Shown: positions 1 through 10,380 of the stretch, one piece after another
Layout of the letters: every line of letters starts with the position of its first letter
Numbering within the stretch: position 1 is the first letter of the stretch
NCBI GenBank assembly: GCA_907165135.1
Contig: OU015570.1
Coordinates: forward strand, 496,001-560,000
DNA length: 64,000 nt
Origin: Oikopleura dioica
Taxonomy: Eukaryota; Chordata; Appendicularia; Copelata; Oikopleuridae
Direction: 5' to 3'
Made by a program: the position numbers and the translations under genes
The notes under the pieces: generated by a model
What the model was told of the DNA's origin: nothing
What the model saw: the letters and a program-made list of their open reading frames with translations, nothing else
Databases searched by the model: none

Positions 1-59
1 AACAATCGAATATCTTCTTCAATCAGGGGTCTGGATTTCGGCCAAAAATGAAAAGCGAA

Positions 60-215
60 AGCGAAAATTTTTCAAAAATTTTAAGCGAAAGCGAAGCGAG
101 GCGAATCAGAATTTCGAAAGCGAAAGCGAAGCGAAGCGAAAAATTTTTCTAAAAAGGGAAAAAAAGCGAAGCGAAGCGAAAAATTTTTCTAAAAAGCGAA
201 AAAAGCGAAAATTTT
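60..215. repeat. (GCGAA)n/(GCGAAA)n left subterminal array
   Basis: Irregular tandem GCGAA and GCGAAA motifs separated by AAATTTTTC blocks. The inverted counterpart is at 7925-8040. They look like iterated subterminal binding sites of the enclosing element. Confidence 0.75.
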
Positions 216-1172
216 TTAAAAATACGTAACTTTTGAGAAAGTGTTCATTTCAAGTTCGATTTCTTATTTTTTGTGTTTTTCGGACATCCGGTGATACGGC
301 CTAATTATTCGGCTTGGAGGCCGAAGGATTGATGCGTGTAAAAACACTGATTCTTCAGCAAAAATAGAAGAATAAGTGATAAAAAATGCGCTTTTTTGAG
401 TTTTTCTCTAGAAAATGTCCTTTTGACTCATACTTTCAATCAAAGGTCTATCAAAAGATTTTCGATAATCGATTCTTGAAAATTTGCCAAAGAATCACTG
501 TCAATTATATCATAAATCCTTCGGTTCAAGGCAATTCTCAATAAGCCCAAGAATCAGTGTTATTGAAAGCATTAATTCTTCGAAACCTTAAATAAACCTT
601 AAATTTAATAATCAAGGAACTGGGCTGAGACGGCCTTTTATTTATATTTTAGAAATTTTTGAACTATTTTTTCAAAAAGGGCGATTTTTTGCAAAAATGG
701 AAATTTTCAAATTGGCCGCATTTCCGTTACCGGGCACTACCGGACGAGGTTACAAACTTTCTTTAGAAAGCATCGTCTGCACTTTTTTGTGGTTGTCTTC
801 GTTAGGTTGTGGGTCGTTGTGGTTTCGAGTAATTCGACCAAATGTCCGAAACTCGTGGTATTTATCCGAAAAAATCGCTATTCTACCATCAAAAATTTTT
901 AATTTTTACTTATTTTTATTAGATCTCGTTTTATTAACGTATATGGTCACTTGGTTTCAGCGTTTTTTGAAAACAACACGTTTCCGGCCGAAATCCCACC
1001 AGCGCAACCCCATCCATACACATCGTAGAACATGAAATCGGCGCGGCGCGCCACGCTCGCCCAGCATCCCGCCGTGTCCTACTTTTCAGGATGCCATAAA
1101 ATTCGAACGGATAAAGCTTTTTCCAAAATTTCTTCGACATTAAGATCATCAAAGCCTTAACTTTTCACAAAT
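216..1172. other. No gene recognised; AT-rich element interior
   Basis: The stretch is A+T-rich with no convincing coding frame. A remnant of the 56-bp unit (AATCAAGGAACTGGGCTGAG) lies at about 610-635. The open frame at 697-1035 has no recognisable domain and atypical composition, and I do not support it as a gene. Confidence 0.5.
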
Positions 1173-1508
1173 CAAATACCGAGTATTTCAAGCGTTTGCC
1201 CCCAGAAAATCAAAAGTCGACTTATATCATATACAGTGGGTTGCGCAGGTAGTTGCCCCCTAAAGAGCGGGCGAAGGGTCAACCAATCCTGCAATCACTT
1301 TGAGCAAGTCTAGAAAGAAACAATAGAAAAAGCGCGGGCGAAGGGGCAACCAAAGCGGCAATCGCAAAGGGTCAACTACCTGCGCAACCCACTGTACGGT
1401 ATATGTCGACTTTTGAAAATCCAATTTGCTGGTCAGCCAATCAAAGCTCTGGAAAGCCTTAGTGGCAGCGCTTCTCGGGTTTTGAGTCTGAAATACTCGG
1501 TATAAGCA
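1173..1508. repeat. Palindromic repeat split by a MITE
   Basis: The outer arms are inverse: ACCGAGTATTTCA near 1178 and TGAAATACTCGGT near 1490, and AAAGTCGAC against GTCGACTTT nearer the centre. The 161-bp MITE at 1234-1394 sits at the centre of this palindrome. Confidence 0.65.
1234..1394. mobile_element. 161-bp Tc1/mariner-like MITE
   Basis: It starts CAGTGGGTTGCGCAGGTAGT and ends with the inverse, flanked on both sides by TA (1232-1233, 1395-1396). CAGT termini plus a TA duplication are the Tc1/mariner signature. A copy in the opposite orientation lies at 23658-23818 and looks almost identical, which implies recent mobility. It has no coding capacity. Confidence 0.85.
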
Positions 1509-1563
1509 GAATCGCAAAAGAAAAAGTTGGAGAAAATCACATGAGTTGGTTAAACTCTATCTC

Positions 1564-1640
1564 TAGGGTTCGCGCCCAAAAACTATCTTCTGATAGACAG
1601 ATGGATTTTTTTTCAAATTTCTACAGGTGAAATAAACATG
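1564..1640 (+). mobile_element. Orphan hAT-type terminus
   Basis: TAGGGTTCGCGCCCAAAAAC matches the inverted right end of the hAT at 16525-18415. I found no right-hand partner nearby, so this is a fragment or its other end has decayed. Confidence 0.5.
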
Positions 1641-1689
1641 TTTAATGATTTAAAATACATGTTTTCGAGAAAAAATATTAAAGGGTTGA

Positions 1690-1830
1690 AGAGATACCGA
1701 TGAAAGTAGGGGTTGCCCTGGACTCGAGCCCGAATTAGCGACACCAAGTGTGCGTGTTTCGCTTTTTCCTTAAGCGGAGGACCATGCGGAGCCTCCGCGG
1801 CGGAGGAACCCGCCAGCTGGAAGAATTCTC
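1690..1830. repeat. Dispersed repeat shared with 46.6 kb
   Basis: The block containing GATGAAAGTAGGGGTTGCCC and CCCGAATTAGCGACACCA recurs as its inverse at about 46616-46664. Both copies lie next to a palindromic tract rich in GGAGGAC and CCTCCGC. The function is unknown. The overlapping 60-codon frame is probably not coding. Confidence 0.55.
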
Positions 1831-2087
1831 TTTACGAAAAGAAAATCCTCTCACTGAACTCTCGCATTATTGGATTTCATTTTCATGTGAGCTAAAAGGG
1901 AACTAAAAAAAATTCATAAATATTCGTTTTGAAAAAAAATCCAAAATTTTCATTTTCTTCGAAAAGCTTTCTAAGGTGATAAAAATAATTTTAAAAACAA
2001 AAAGAACTGATTTAAATTCGTCTTAACCATAGAAAAAGCCTAAGTCAGGCCCCTAAGATAATTCGACGACTGTAAGAAGATTTCTAA

Positions 2088-2400
2088 AAAAACCATAAAG
2101 AAATGAAAAATAGGGACAATATAAATTTTTATATCAGATGGAGGTGGGTGGGGTTGGGGACGCAACTGAGAATGATCAACTCAGTGTTTTCCCAGCCTTT
2201 ATCAAGCCCCTTAAATATAAAAATCAAGGGACGGGGCTGAAACGGCCCGAAGGGCCGTCAAGCCCCTAAAATTTAAAAATCAAGGGACGGGGCTGAAACG
2301 GCCCGAAGGGCCGTCAAGCCCCTAAAATTTAAAAATCAAGGGACGGGGCTGAAACGGCCCGAAGGGCCGTCAAGCCCCTAAAATTTAAAAATCGAAAATT
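2088..2400 (+). repeat. G4 / 56-bp minisatellite module, copy 1
   Basis: It begins with AAAACCATAAAG, then a G-run tract (2141-2159), then a GATCAACTCAG half-hairpin, then about three units of a 56-bp repeat. Each unit carries the hairpin CGGCCCGAAGGGCCG and a GCCCC..GGGGC inverted pair. The same order recurs at 13.4, 17.8, 21.2, 29.7 and 33.9 kb. It is non-coding. Confidence 0.8.
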
Positions 2401-2444
2401 TACGTTTGGTACGGGGGCTGATCAAAGAAGAAAACTTTTTTTTT

Positions 2445-2545
2445 TTTGAGCACGCATTTCAGGGACTCTTGAGCATGAGCACGTCTGAGCACGACACGCT
2501 TGAATTTTCGTTGAGCTTGAGCACGCTGATCATCAGTGCTCTGAG
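2445..2545. repeat. Irregular TGAGCACG iterons
   Basis: TGAGCACG or TGAGCATG recurs at least five times, probably the iteron end of another decayed element. No inverted partner was found. Confidence 0.5.
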
Positions 2546-2630
2546 ACTTTTCAAACCCTGCCTTGAAAGCCTCTCACGAAGTTGTGATCCAGCTCATATT
2601 TTTCAAATAAAGTGCTGTTTGTAACTGAAA

Positions 2631-3119
2631 CTAGGGTCGGCACCGACCCGACCAAAAAACCCGACCTGGTCGGAAATGGTCGGGTTTTTATGGGCACCAA
2701 CCAGCCCGACCTCAGATTTTGTACCTCGATTTTGGATGGTCGGCTTTTGGTCGGTTTTGGTCGTTTTTTTTTGTGTCTTTTGGTCGGGTTGGTCGGTTTT
2801 TGGTCGGTTTTAACCTATGCATTTTAGCGATTTTTTTTTATTTCTCTCCGGCGACAAGAGAAAAATCGACGGCGAGTCCGGGCTAAAGCTCTTGAAAATT
2901 TAACTTTTCATGGCAAATCGACTGTCACAGTAAAATGCTTCGATCCGAGGCCCTCGAGGGCTGTGTGCGATAGAAGAATGTTGACAAATGTTAATTTTGC
3001 TCTTTGAAAAAACCGACCAAAAAAGCCGACCCGACCGACCAAAACGACCACGGATTCGGCCTCTTTTCACGGGGACCGACCAAACCGACCACGAAAATGG
3101 TGGTCGGTGCCGACCCTAG
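2631..3119. mobile_element. hAT-like element with GGTCGG iterons (489 bp)
   Basis: The termini are CTAGGGTCGGCACCGACCC and its inverse. The 8-bp duplication AACTGAAA is perfect (2623-2630, 3120-3127). Both ends carry iterated CCGACC/GGTCGG. The 8-bp duplication together with a TAGGG-type end indicates hAT. It is too short for a transposase and so non-autonomous. A related but one-sided element lies at about 21840-22385. Confidence 0.85.
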
Positions 3120-3129
3120 AACTGAAAAA

Positions 3130-3300
3130 CTAACCAGTTCATCAAAAAAGACCCTCAAAGTTGGTCACGCTGACCTACACAGCGTAAATTTATACCCATG
3201 TAAAACGGGCCCTTATTCAAGTGCGAATAGCGCAGTGGGTTTCTCATAGGTATGAGCTTTCTGAGTGCGGCGCGTTCGAATCCTGATGACGTTCGAAAAT
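3130..3300 (+). repeat. tRNA-derived repeat (SINE-like), plus copy
   Basis: It contains an A-box-like TAGCGCAGTGGG and a B-box-like GTTCGAATCC, the internal RNA polymerase III promoter elements. About 90 bp of 5' flank (CCCTCAAAGTTGGTCACGCT and onward) is shared with the inverted copy at 20624-20800. The T stem is imperfect, so this looks like a tRNA-derived retroposon or pseudogene. Confidence 0.6.
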
Positions 3301-3384
3301 TGGTACTGGCAGTACCAAAAGCTTTGTTACTGCGAGTCGCCGACGCCCAGTCAATCTCCTGTAGGAAAACATGTGCTTGGAGGT

Positions 3385-3600
3385 TCTAGAAACTCTCATC
3401 CTCCATTCGTCAGGAAATAAGCGGATTTTCCTGACGAATGAAGGGTACAAGAATTTTCCTGACGAAGGGAGGGTCACCCTTTTTCAGTATGCTCAAGTTG
3501 AGTCCCAAAAACGCGAAATTCTCGCGTGCGCGTGCGCAACAATTTTCAAAATCCGCGTGCGAGTGCGTGCGCACGTACGCACGCGTGTTTTGGAACTCTG
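3385..3600. repeat. Two short low-complexity repeat tracts
   Basis: At 3396-3480 the motif CCTGACGAA/TTCGTCAGG occurs in direct and inverted orientation. At 3525-3592 there is an alternating purine/pyrimidine tract (GTGCGTGCGCACGTACGCAC) able to form Z-DNA or hairpins. The open frames here are compositional artefacts. Confidence 0.6.
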
Positions 3601-3851
3601 AGCAGCTCAACCCTCAAAAAAGGGGTTGAGATATCATTTTGCAAAAACAAGACCCCTTTTATTCGTTAGAGAATTTTATGCACTTTCGAATCATACAAAA
3701 AAATTCTAAAAATGAATCTCGTAGGTGGCGAAATCACGTGATTTCTGCAATTCGCCATTTTTCGGCACTTTAAGGGCATTTTCAACCCTTTTGGGGAGGA
3801 GCTACGATAAAGTCGTAATTTACAAAAATGTTCCCCGGAGTTCACTCTATA

Positions 3852-4249
3852 CAGTTAATTATGGAATTTTTGGACATTTTTTGTCCCAAGATTTTCGTAA
3901 AAATGTCCAAAAATTTGATACACGCTGCCGACAAAAATGTCCCATCCAAATCTGTTAAAAAATTTTTTGAGGAAAATCTCCATCATGCTCTGCATCATTC
4001 TTCTTCGAAAGACAAAAAATGTTTTAGGGGTACGAGATCAAGCTTCAATCTTATCTTTCTCAAATAAAAAGTATGATTTTTGATAAGATAAAAACGTCAT
4101 ATCTGGCAGAAAAACAGAAAATTTGAAATTTTGGCGCAGAAAATGTCCAAAAATTTGATACAGGCACCTCTGAAAAGTGTCCCAAGAAAACCCCTTAAAA
4201 TTGCAAAAAGGTCCAAAAATTTGATGTCCAAAAATTCCATAAAAAACTG
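3852..4249. mobile_element. Tc1/mariner-like MITE (398 bp)
   Basis: CAGTTAATTATGGAATTTTT at the left and ATTCCATAAAAAACTG at the right are inverted, with TA at 3850-3851 and 4250-4251. The interior repeats GTCCAAAAATTTGAT. The family resembles the one at 39162, sharing TTGGACATTTTTTGTCCC. A half copy lies at about 35540-35660. Confidence 0.8.
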
Positions 4250-4478
4250 TAAGAATAGAAGGTGAAAACCGGCAATATCGGAGGTTTTTTCGACCCGAAT
4301 TTTTAAGCGAGGAGCCTAATCATAGGCTGGATGGGCTCGGTTGTCATCGTTGATTGCGCTTGGTCATCTAAGTTGCAATAGAAGGCTTCATCTTGTTGGT
4401 TTTGGGACTGGATAGGCATGGCGAATCGAACAAGTAGGTCAGAAAGAAAGGTCTCCAATAGGGAATTAGCTTCTTTAA

Positions 4479-4947
4479 CCCTATGCGTCTCGGTCAGAGC
4501 ACCCTCTGTGCGGCTCGCGGGGGAATTTTTTTCACCCGCCCATCTAGAACAATGTTATGCTTCTTCGGAGCAAAATGCGCTGACTCTCGTGTTATCACAG
4601 TCTCGGAGACAGAAAATCCTCAATTTTTGGTGTTTTTAGTCGAGCTTGAGATTGTTATGTAATAATTTTCATGTTCTCGAGACAAAATCGCACCAACTTC
4701 ACGAGCGTTCATTCGATTCTCTAGACAAATTTCATGTTCTCGAGACAAAAAGTGGTCATTTTCTACTGATTTTACGATTTACTCGGTGATGAAAAATACT
4801 AACATATCATTTTTATGTCTTAAGCAGATAGGAAATCTGACGTAGATTCTTATTCTTTTTGAATTTTCTAATTTGGACAAAAATTGGCCGAGAAATTCTC
4901 AAAAAAGGGGCGCGGGGGAAAAAAGTTCCCCCGCGAGGCGCATACGG
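4479..4947. mobile_element. piggyBac-like non-autonomous element (469 bp)
   Basis: TTAA (4475-4478) precedes CCCTATGCGTCTCG. The right end is the inverse, GCGAGGCGCATACGG, followed by TTAA (4948-4951). A TTAA target and a CCC-type terminus fit piggyBac. Subterminal GCGGGGGAA tracts are also inverted. No transposase is present. Confidence 0.7.
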
Positions 4948-4951
4948 TTAA

Positions 4952-5276
4952 GTTCAATTTGAAAGTTTGGATAGTTAGCTTATTCCCGCCAGACTTTTCG
5001 ACTTGCTTAAAAATGTTTTTCGTAGTTGTTTATGACGACATTCGCAAACTGCGGGATCGGCCTAAATAACTATGATAATTCAACCAAAGCTGCCGTCTTT
5101 GTCTGCCAGCAAAGAAGGGATGCCCCTTTAATGCACTCGTTCTTCCAAAAGTCTATAATACTTTCGTAAGCTTCTGCTTGAACAGTGCGATTTTGAAATC
5201 GATCTTGGGCTCGGAGTTTGGCGTTTCTGGTTGTGTTCGCAAGGTCAAGTAGTCGCGACCATTTCGGATCGAGGTA
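4952..5276. other. No gene recognised
   Basis: Unique-looking A+T-rich sequence. I see no coding frame, RNA gene or repeat boundary. Confidence 0.4.
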
Positions 5277-5990
5277 CAGTGATAACCCATTTTAAGGCCC
5301 ACCATTTTAAGGCCAGTTTTTTGAAAAATTCTGAAAATTTGTCATCCTCAAAAAGTCCATTCTAAGGCCACTTTTGATAGTTATTTTTTCAAAATTCGAA
5401 AATAGAAATTTTGCGGCATAATTAAGCGAAGAAATGGGGTATTTTTAATCGATATCAGGACAAGATTCAGCCCGAAATGATCAGAGCTACATTTGGTTCT
5501 CGATTGATTCGAGAATCTAGCGTTGCGACTATACGCTTAAAATTCTTTTTTAATGTGCAGCCGATTTAAAAAGAATTTCAAAGGTAAGGTTTTTGGTCTT
5601 CTGCGGACAGGAAGTAAGATACTCCTCAACTTTGAAGAGCAAAAATCAGTCAATCATCTGTGACAAATGATTTGTCTTTTGACCAAAGACTCTTTTGCAA
5701 AGAGGTTCTCATATAACAAAAATTTTATTTGTCTTATTTTCAGAACATCAATAATATTTCAATGTAAGGATCAAAGCTGATCTTCCGATACAAAATCTTA
5801 ATATGCTCTTCTTGCTTTCTTATACCTGTTTCTGAACGAGTTCAGCAGGCAAGAGGCGAAAATTTTCAGTAAATCCCGTTTGATTCCAAACAAAAATGAA
5901 AAAAAACATTGTCATCCAACTCAACCCGAAAAATATCCGTTTTAAGGCCACTTTTGAAATTTGCTGTCATCAAAAATCGGCCTTAAGGGA
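5277..5990. mobile_element. Degenerate Tc1/mariner-like element (TTTTAAGGCC ends)
   Basis: The left end TACAGTGATAACCC is followed by repeated TTTTAAGGCC. The right part carries inverted or direct GGCCTTAAGG and TTTTAAGGCCACTTTTGA, but its terminal CAGT has decayed. Related to the element at 19554-20104, whose ends read AACTTAAGGCCCC. Confidence 0.5.
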
Positions 5991-6244
5991 TCCCCGATTT
6001 GGCCAACTTTGAGGTCGAACTACTTTTTCGGGCTTAGCTATCTTAGAAGTGAGGGGCATTTTTTGAAGCCCATTTCTTAATGAGCAATCTCTAGTATTGA
6101 AAATAAATTTGAAAAGGCGAATCACCTCTAAAAATAGCCGTAAAGACATTGATAGTCGCCAAAACCCTTGTTTTGGGCTATTTTCAAAATCGATCTACTT
6201 TTTTTCCCTCTAATATATTTCCCCGATCTTAATTTTAAGCCTGG

Positions 6245-6385
6245 AAAATACCCACGTTCGCCAGTAAGTGTGAACGTGGGTATCGAATACCCATGTTCGG
6301 AAGAAAGAGTGAACGTGGGTATAAATACCCACGTTCGGGGGAACAGTGAACGCGGGTATAATACCCACATGACCGCATACCACCC
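6245..6385. repeat. TACCCACGTTCG palindromic array
   Basis: At least seven alternating direct and inverted copies of TACCCACGTTC/GAACGTGGGTA. A second array of the same motif lies at 33170-33255, and both are followed by CACATGACxGCATACCAC. They look like ends of one element family. Reading frames across the array are artefacts. Confidence 0.65.
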
Positions 6386-6737
6386 TTAAAACCTCTCTTT
6401 TGCCCTAAACTACAATCTCTCGTACAGGCATATGATGTTGTCAAGGATTGAAGATTTTTTCTTACTAAAAACTTCTTCGAGTGATTTTGGCCATTTTTAA
6501 GACTTTCTATGCTCTGTACCGCCTCTAAGTGGCTAAATATTTCATCGAAACTATTTTTTCTTGATTCAGTTTTCTCTAAGCTATCTATAGAGCCCTCATT
6601 CATATGAATCTGTCGAATTTGAAAAGTCAAAAATTTCGCGATTTTTTTGGTCAAAATAAGCCATTTTCAAAGCTCTGTCACGGTTTATCACGTGGCGTAA
6701 CCTCCTTGACATAATATATAAATATGATCCTCAGACA

Positions 6738-6953
6738 ATGGAAATTTTAATAGGGTATCACGGAAAAGCCCTCGATGACATTTTTCAAATCGGGAGGGGA
6801 TCCCTTAAAATGGGTTTCACTGTAGATTGTTCGCACGTGGGCGTCAACAATTCCCGGCAGTATGTATCTTTGATACATAACCTTGCCGCTATCATTCATT
6901 CCGAAAAATGGGAATCTAAAGTTGCTCCTTGGGAAGGCATTTTTAATTTCTGA
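6738..6953 (+). CDS. Short hypothetical ORF (72 codons)
   Basis: An ATG-initiated frame with mixed composition (GKALDDIFQIGRG near residue 10) and no low-complexity bias. It follows an AT-rich, TATA-like stretch (ATAATATATAAATATG). I do not recognise the product, and no splice signals or homologous second copy are evident. It could equally be a chance frame inside the large element. Confidence 0.15.
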   Translation: MEILIGYHGKALDDIFQIGRGSLKMGFTVDCSHVGVNNSRQYVSLIHNLAAIIHSEKWESKVAPWEGIFNF

Positions 6954-7139
6954 TCTGCTTCGTTTTTGTGTAATGTTAGAGTGGGGCTTGTGAGCCTCGC
7001 CTCAGAGCCATAAGCGGTGCTGATTGGGCGCCTCGTGGTAGACCGTGCCGCGCCTGGGTATTTTCCCGCGCTTGTTTTTGGTTTCTTCAAATCACCTGTT
7101 TTTGGTCTTTTGGTGTGATTTTTATGAAAAATTTGGGTA

Positions 7140-7430
7140 AGGTGTCCTCTAATGACATCTTGACTTACTCTTATGTATTATCTAGCTTCTTCTGTGAGTA
7201 TTTGAATCTGATTTCATCATTCCTTCTCCACATGAGAAGACTCAGATGATGATCAGGTTTTTCGAGTATTTTGATGCTACTTCTGTGAGCATTTGATTTT
7301 TTCATCGGTTTTTCTCCACACGAGCAGATACAGATGTCTTTGGTGGTTCTATTGTGAGCATTAGAATCGCGGTCATCAATTCTTCTCCATACGAGAAGAC
7401 TCGTATGATGATTTGGTGTCGAGTACTAAG
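7140..7430 (+). repeat. Three diverged ~95-bp repeats
   Basis: The phrase TTCTCCACACGAG..GACTCAGATGATGA followed by TGTGAGCATTTGA recurs three times (about 7220, 7310, 7380) with substitutions. No coding frame is convincing. From 7431 to 7920 I see only unique sequence without a supported feature. Confidence 0.5.
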
Positions 7431-7924
7431 CTGCATGCGAAGCGGGCAATTTTCGCTTCTACTGTAGTCGTGTAACGTGCTTCTGAAGGTAAATCTGAAC
7501 CCGTTTGGGTCCATTGGGAGCAGACTCCAACAGTTGTTGAGGTCAACGCGTCCAGTAGCCATTAAACTGTGCTGTGCCGGCTGTGGCAGGGTTTGATATC
7601 GCAGGCTCCTTCTGCTGACTTAACTGAGTTACCACGGATATTTTTCATGAGCTAATGCGGACTCATGGCACTTGAATTTGAACATTGCTATAGCGGTTGG
7701 TGATGGACTTCCAGCATACAGTCGAAATTCTTATCGAAGGTCCAAGAAGATAATCGTTTTACATTCCTAGGGTACGGTGTTGGTTAACTCAGTGCAGTGT
7801 TGTCCCGGAGGTAATAACTTCTCCCTCTTTGTAAACGAATTCTAGAGATCGATCAGTGATCAAAAATTAAAAGAAGCAAAATATTCAAATCTTGGAACGA
7901 TTTCTTTCAAGCGAAATTTTCGCG

Positions 7925-8040
7925 AGAATTTTTCGTTAAAAACGAAAGCGAAGCGAAGCGAAGCGAATAGAAATTACAATAAACGAAAGCAAGCGAAGCG
8001 AATTCGCTTCGCCTCGCTTTGCTTCGCTCATGAGCAAGTT
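7925..8040. repeat. (GCGAA)n right subterminal array
   Basis: GCGAA motifs become inverted (TTCGC) toward the right end of the element, ending in AATCCAGACCCCTG. They mirror 60-215. Confidence 0.75.
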
Positions 8041-8110
8041 CGCTAAGCGAATCCAGACCCCTGCTTCAATATGATTTCATAATTCGTCAGCATGAGTCAT
8101 TGTAGCTTAA

Positions 8111-8845
8111 GGGACCACCCGCAGCGAGCTCGCGCCGTTTTTCACGAGCGCAGAACTTTTTCTAACCATCTTCAAATTCTATGAAAATCTCAGATCAAGT
8201 GTAGATTTTTCTTATCTTTCGTCTCCTATTCGAATTTTTTTCCTATCATAATTTTTGAATTCTCATGATAGAAAAAATGACGCTCAACTTCAAAAGGCAT
8301 CAGCTCCTTAAATACTTGTCACTCGAAGTTATAAATACCCTCATTAAAAAGCGCATTCAATTTTGACCAGGTCCAAGTTCGCGTGGTCTTTAAATTTAGC
8401 TTATATCCGGTCATAATGAGGGGATGAGTGCAGTAACTCGGTGTAAAGCCGGTGTCGCGCAGCGTGGAGCGCGCCTATTCAGCCAAAATCGTGCAAATTC
8501 CCCGCCGCGCGAAGGGGGTTTCTTGATAAATCCCCTGATTACGATCTTATATAAATAAAAATCGAAGACCACGCGAACTTGGACCTGGTCAAAATTGAAT
8601 GCGCTTTTTGATGACCGTATTTTTAACTTCGAGTGACAAGTATTTTAGGAGCTGATGCCTTTTGAAGTTGAGCTTCACTTTTTCTCTTTCCTGAATTCAA
8701 AAATTATGATATTAAAAAAAATTCGAATTGGAGATCAAAGAGTAGAAAAATCTACATTAGATCTGAGATTTTGATAAAATTTGAAGAAGGTAAGAAAAAG
8801 TTCTGCGCTCGTGAAAAGTGGCGCGAGCTCGCTGCGGGTGGTCCC
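8111..8845. mobile_element. TTAA-flanked foldback element (735 bp)
   Basis: GGGACCACCCGCAGCGAGCT at the left and its inverse at the right are each bordered by TTAA (8107-8110, 8846-8849). The inverted arms extend about 290 bp with some divergence, leaving a short core around 8400-8560. The TTAA target suggests piggyBac-type mobilisation, although the terminus is GGG rather than CCC. Non-coding. Confidence 0.7.
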
Positions 8846-8849
8846 TTAA

Positions 8850-9574
8850 AGGTTCCAGGAGTCTCTACTCTGAAGAAATATAAATTATATAATCTTTTAA
8901 TCAAGAACCAAATAAGCACCTGTCGTCGTTGACTTTCAATAGTTTCGATGCTTAAAGAGCACGTTGTCAAGCAAGTCAAGCTGTTTCACCTTGAGCTGCA
9001 TTTTCTTGTCTTGAAGGTCAACAAAGACGAGTGAAGGACATTTAAACTTATAAGACATTTAAACCCATTAGAATTAATGAGTCGTCGAAATGGGTTTAAA
9101 CGGTCAATGGGTTGAAATGTCAAAATGGGTTTGAATTTCTTGATGGATTTAAATGCCGAAATGGGTTTGAATGTCTTTTTTGCCAATAAAAAAATTTTGA
9201 AAAGAAAATGTTGGTAGTCAACTTGAATGAACAAAAATCTTCACCCCCCTCTAAAGATTTTTTCGGGAAACTTCGCCAGAAAAAAAGAAAATCGAACTTG
9301 AGTCAGCGAAATATAAGAGTAAAAGGCGAAAAATGGATATCAAAGAGGCAAAAACTATCAACATAGAGTTGAGCTCAAAGTGGAGTATGACCCCGGGTCC
9401 CCTTTCCCGAAGTCCCCTTTCCCGTCGAGACGACGAACTCCAGATTTTGGCGCTTAATTAAGGCGCGCCCAAATCGAGCGACGAACAGGGCCAACGTCGC
9501 TCAGATTCATACCCCCCCTCCAAGTTTTTGCGCATTCCATTTTCCGTAATTAACTCTTCCTGATTTTTTGATTT
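8850..9574. repeat. Intergenic; AAATGGGTTTAAA repeats at 9045-9185
   Basis: A run of TTTAAACCCATT/AAATGGGTTTGAA motifs, direct and inverted, lies at 9045-9185. The rest has no supported gene. An odd CCCCTTTCCCG doublet is at 9400-9425. Confidence 0.5.
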
Positions 9575-9723
9575 TCATTTATTCGCGAGATCTTTCGACC
9601 TAGATAGGTCTTCTGTAGACTTAAAAAGTTGAACTAGAGGAGAAAAGAAAGGGAGTTACTGTACCGGACTTGCGGAAAGTGAGCCGGTGTGAGAGAAAGA
9701 GGGAAAGGCGCGAGTGAATCTAG
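9575..9723 (-). repeat. PLE 3' pLTR (left copy)
   Basis: Direct copy of 12248-12402, lacking about 6 bp (one GTGCGA). Its hammerhead core is mutated: the copy reads CTACAGA where the other has CTGAAGA. Confidence 0.8.
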
Positions 9724-9831
9724 AAAGAATAAATCGCGTATCTGGGGAATTTGATCTATAGGCTCCAGATACGCGATTTAAAATGCCTATAGATCAAATA
9801 ATGCAAACTTCTTTGAAATCACCTTGCTCGT

Positions 9832-10290
9832 TTATAGTGGGTTTACATAGTTTAATGAGGAAGCTTTCTGTGAGTTTACGATTGTTGTAGTGTGGTAAGT
9901 TGGACTGTTGGATGGAGAACTTGGATTTGGCGAATTCGCCTTGTGAAATGTGTGATGTAACTTCTGGAGAGTTGATTTAGTCGTTGTATTCGGTTTGGAA
10001 TGAGTCACAGTTGTTAGTGTGGAGTTAAACAGCAGTTCTACTGGACTGGCGAGTGTGATCAAGAGTACGGAGATGGAAGGTTCTAAGGGTTTCCCCTATG
10101 TAAATTTGAGAGCACGAGCAGTTGAATTTGTAGCAGAGTCCTGATTTGTTTTTAGAGTCGGTTTTACGCTTGAGACGGGAAGTGATAATTTGGCCAAGGC
10201 AAAGTGTTTTGAAAGCGAGAACAACTTTGAATTGAGGAGTAATGTTACGGATGATGCGGGCAATAGATTTTGCAATTTTGTTGACACGTG
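9832..10290 (-). pseudogene. PLE GIY-YIG endonuclease remnant
   Basis: One minus-strand frame reads LCYKFNCSCSQIYIGET followed by LRTFHLRTLDH. This resembles the Cys-containing GIY-YIG fold typical of PLE C-termini (vYk..C.C...YIGeT.R...R..H). Stops follow within 20 residues, so the domain is inactive. It sits directly downstream of the RT, as in canonical PLEs. Confidence 0.7.
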
Positions 10291-10380
10291 AGGATGTTAA
10301 TTCGAGGCTAAGATGGAATCGGTGAGTAATATTAGATCTTTTTCGGGTGGGATAAATTTGCGATCTTTGATGGTTTTAAT

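Larger units (their letters stand above)
24..8063. mobile_element. Large hAT-like composite with (GCGAA)n ends
   Basis: The left end reads CAGGGGTCTGGATT and the right end is its inverse, AATCCAGACCCCTG. Both ends run into (GCGAA)n arrays. The flanks share CTTCAAT (17-23 and 8064-8070), a 7-bp duplication, close to the 8 bp usual for hAT. The CAGGG terminus fits the hAT end pattern. The 8-kb interior is largely other elements (hAT at 2631, Tc1/mariner-like MITEs, piggyBac-like element, tRNA-related repeat), so the original element was smaller. No transposase reading frame is visible. The alternative is that two related short elements bracket unrelated DNA. Confidence 0.6.

Noticed and set aside
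697-1035. 112-codon ORF as a protein-coding gene
   Set aside because: No recognisable domain, and the composition looks like translated A+T-rich intergenic DNA.
3130-3300. Functional tRNA gene
   Set aside because: T and acceptor stems do not pair well; flanking sequence is shared with another copy, so it is a tRNA-derived repeat.
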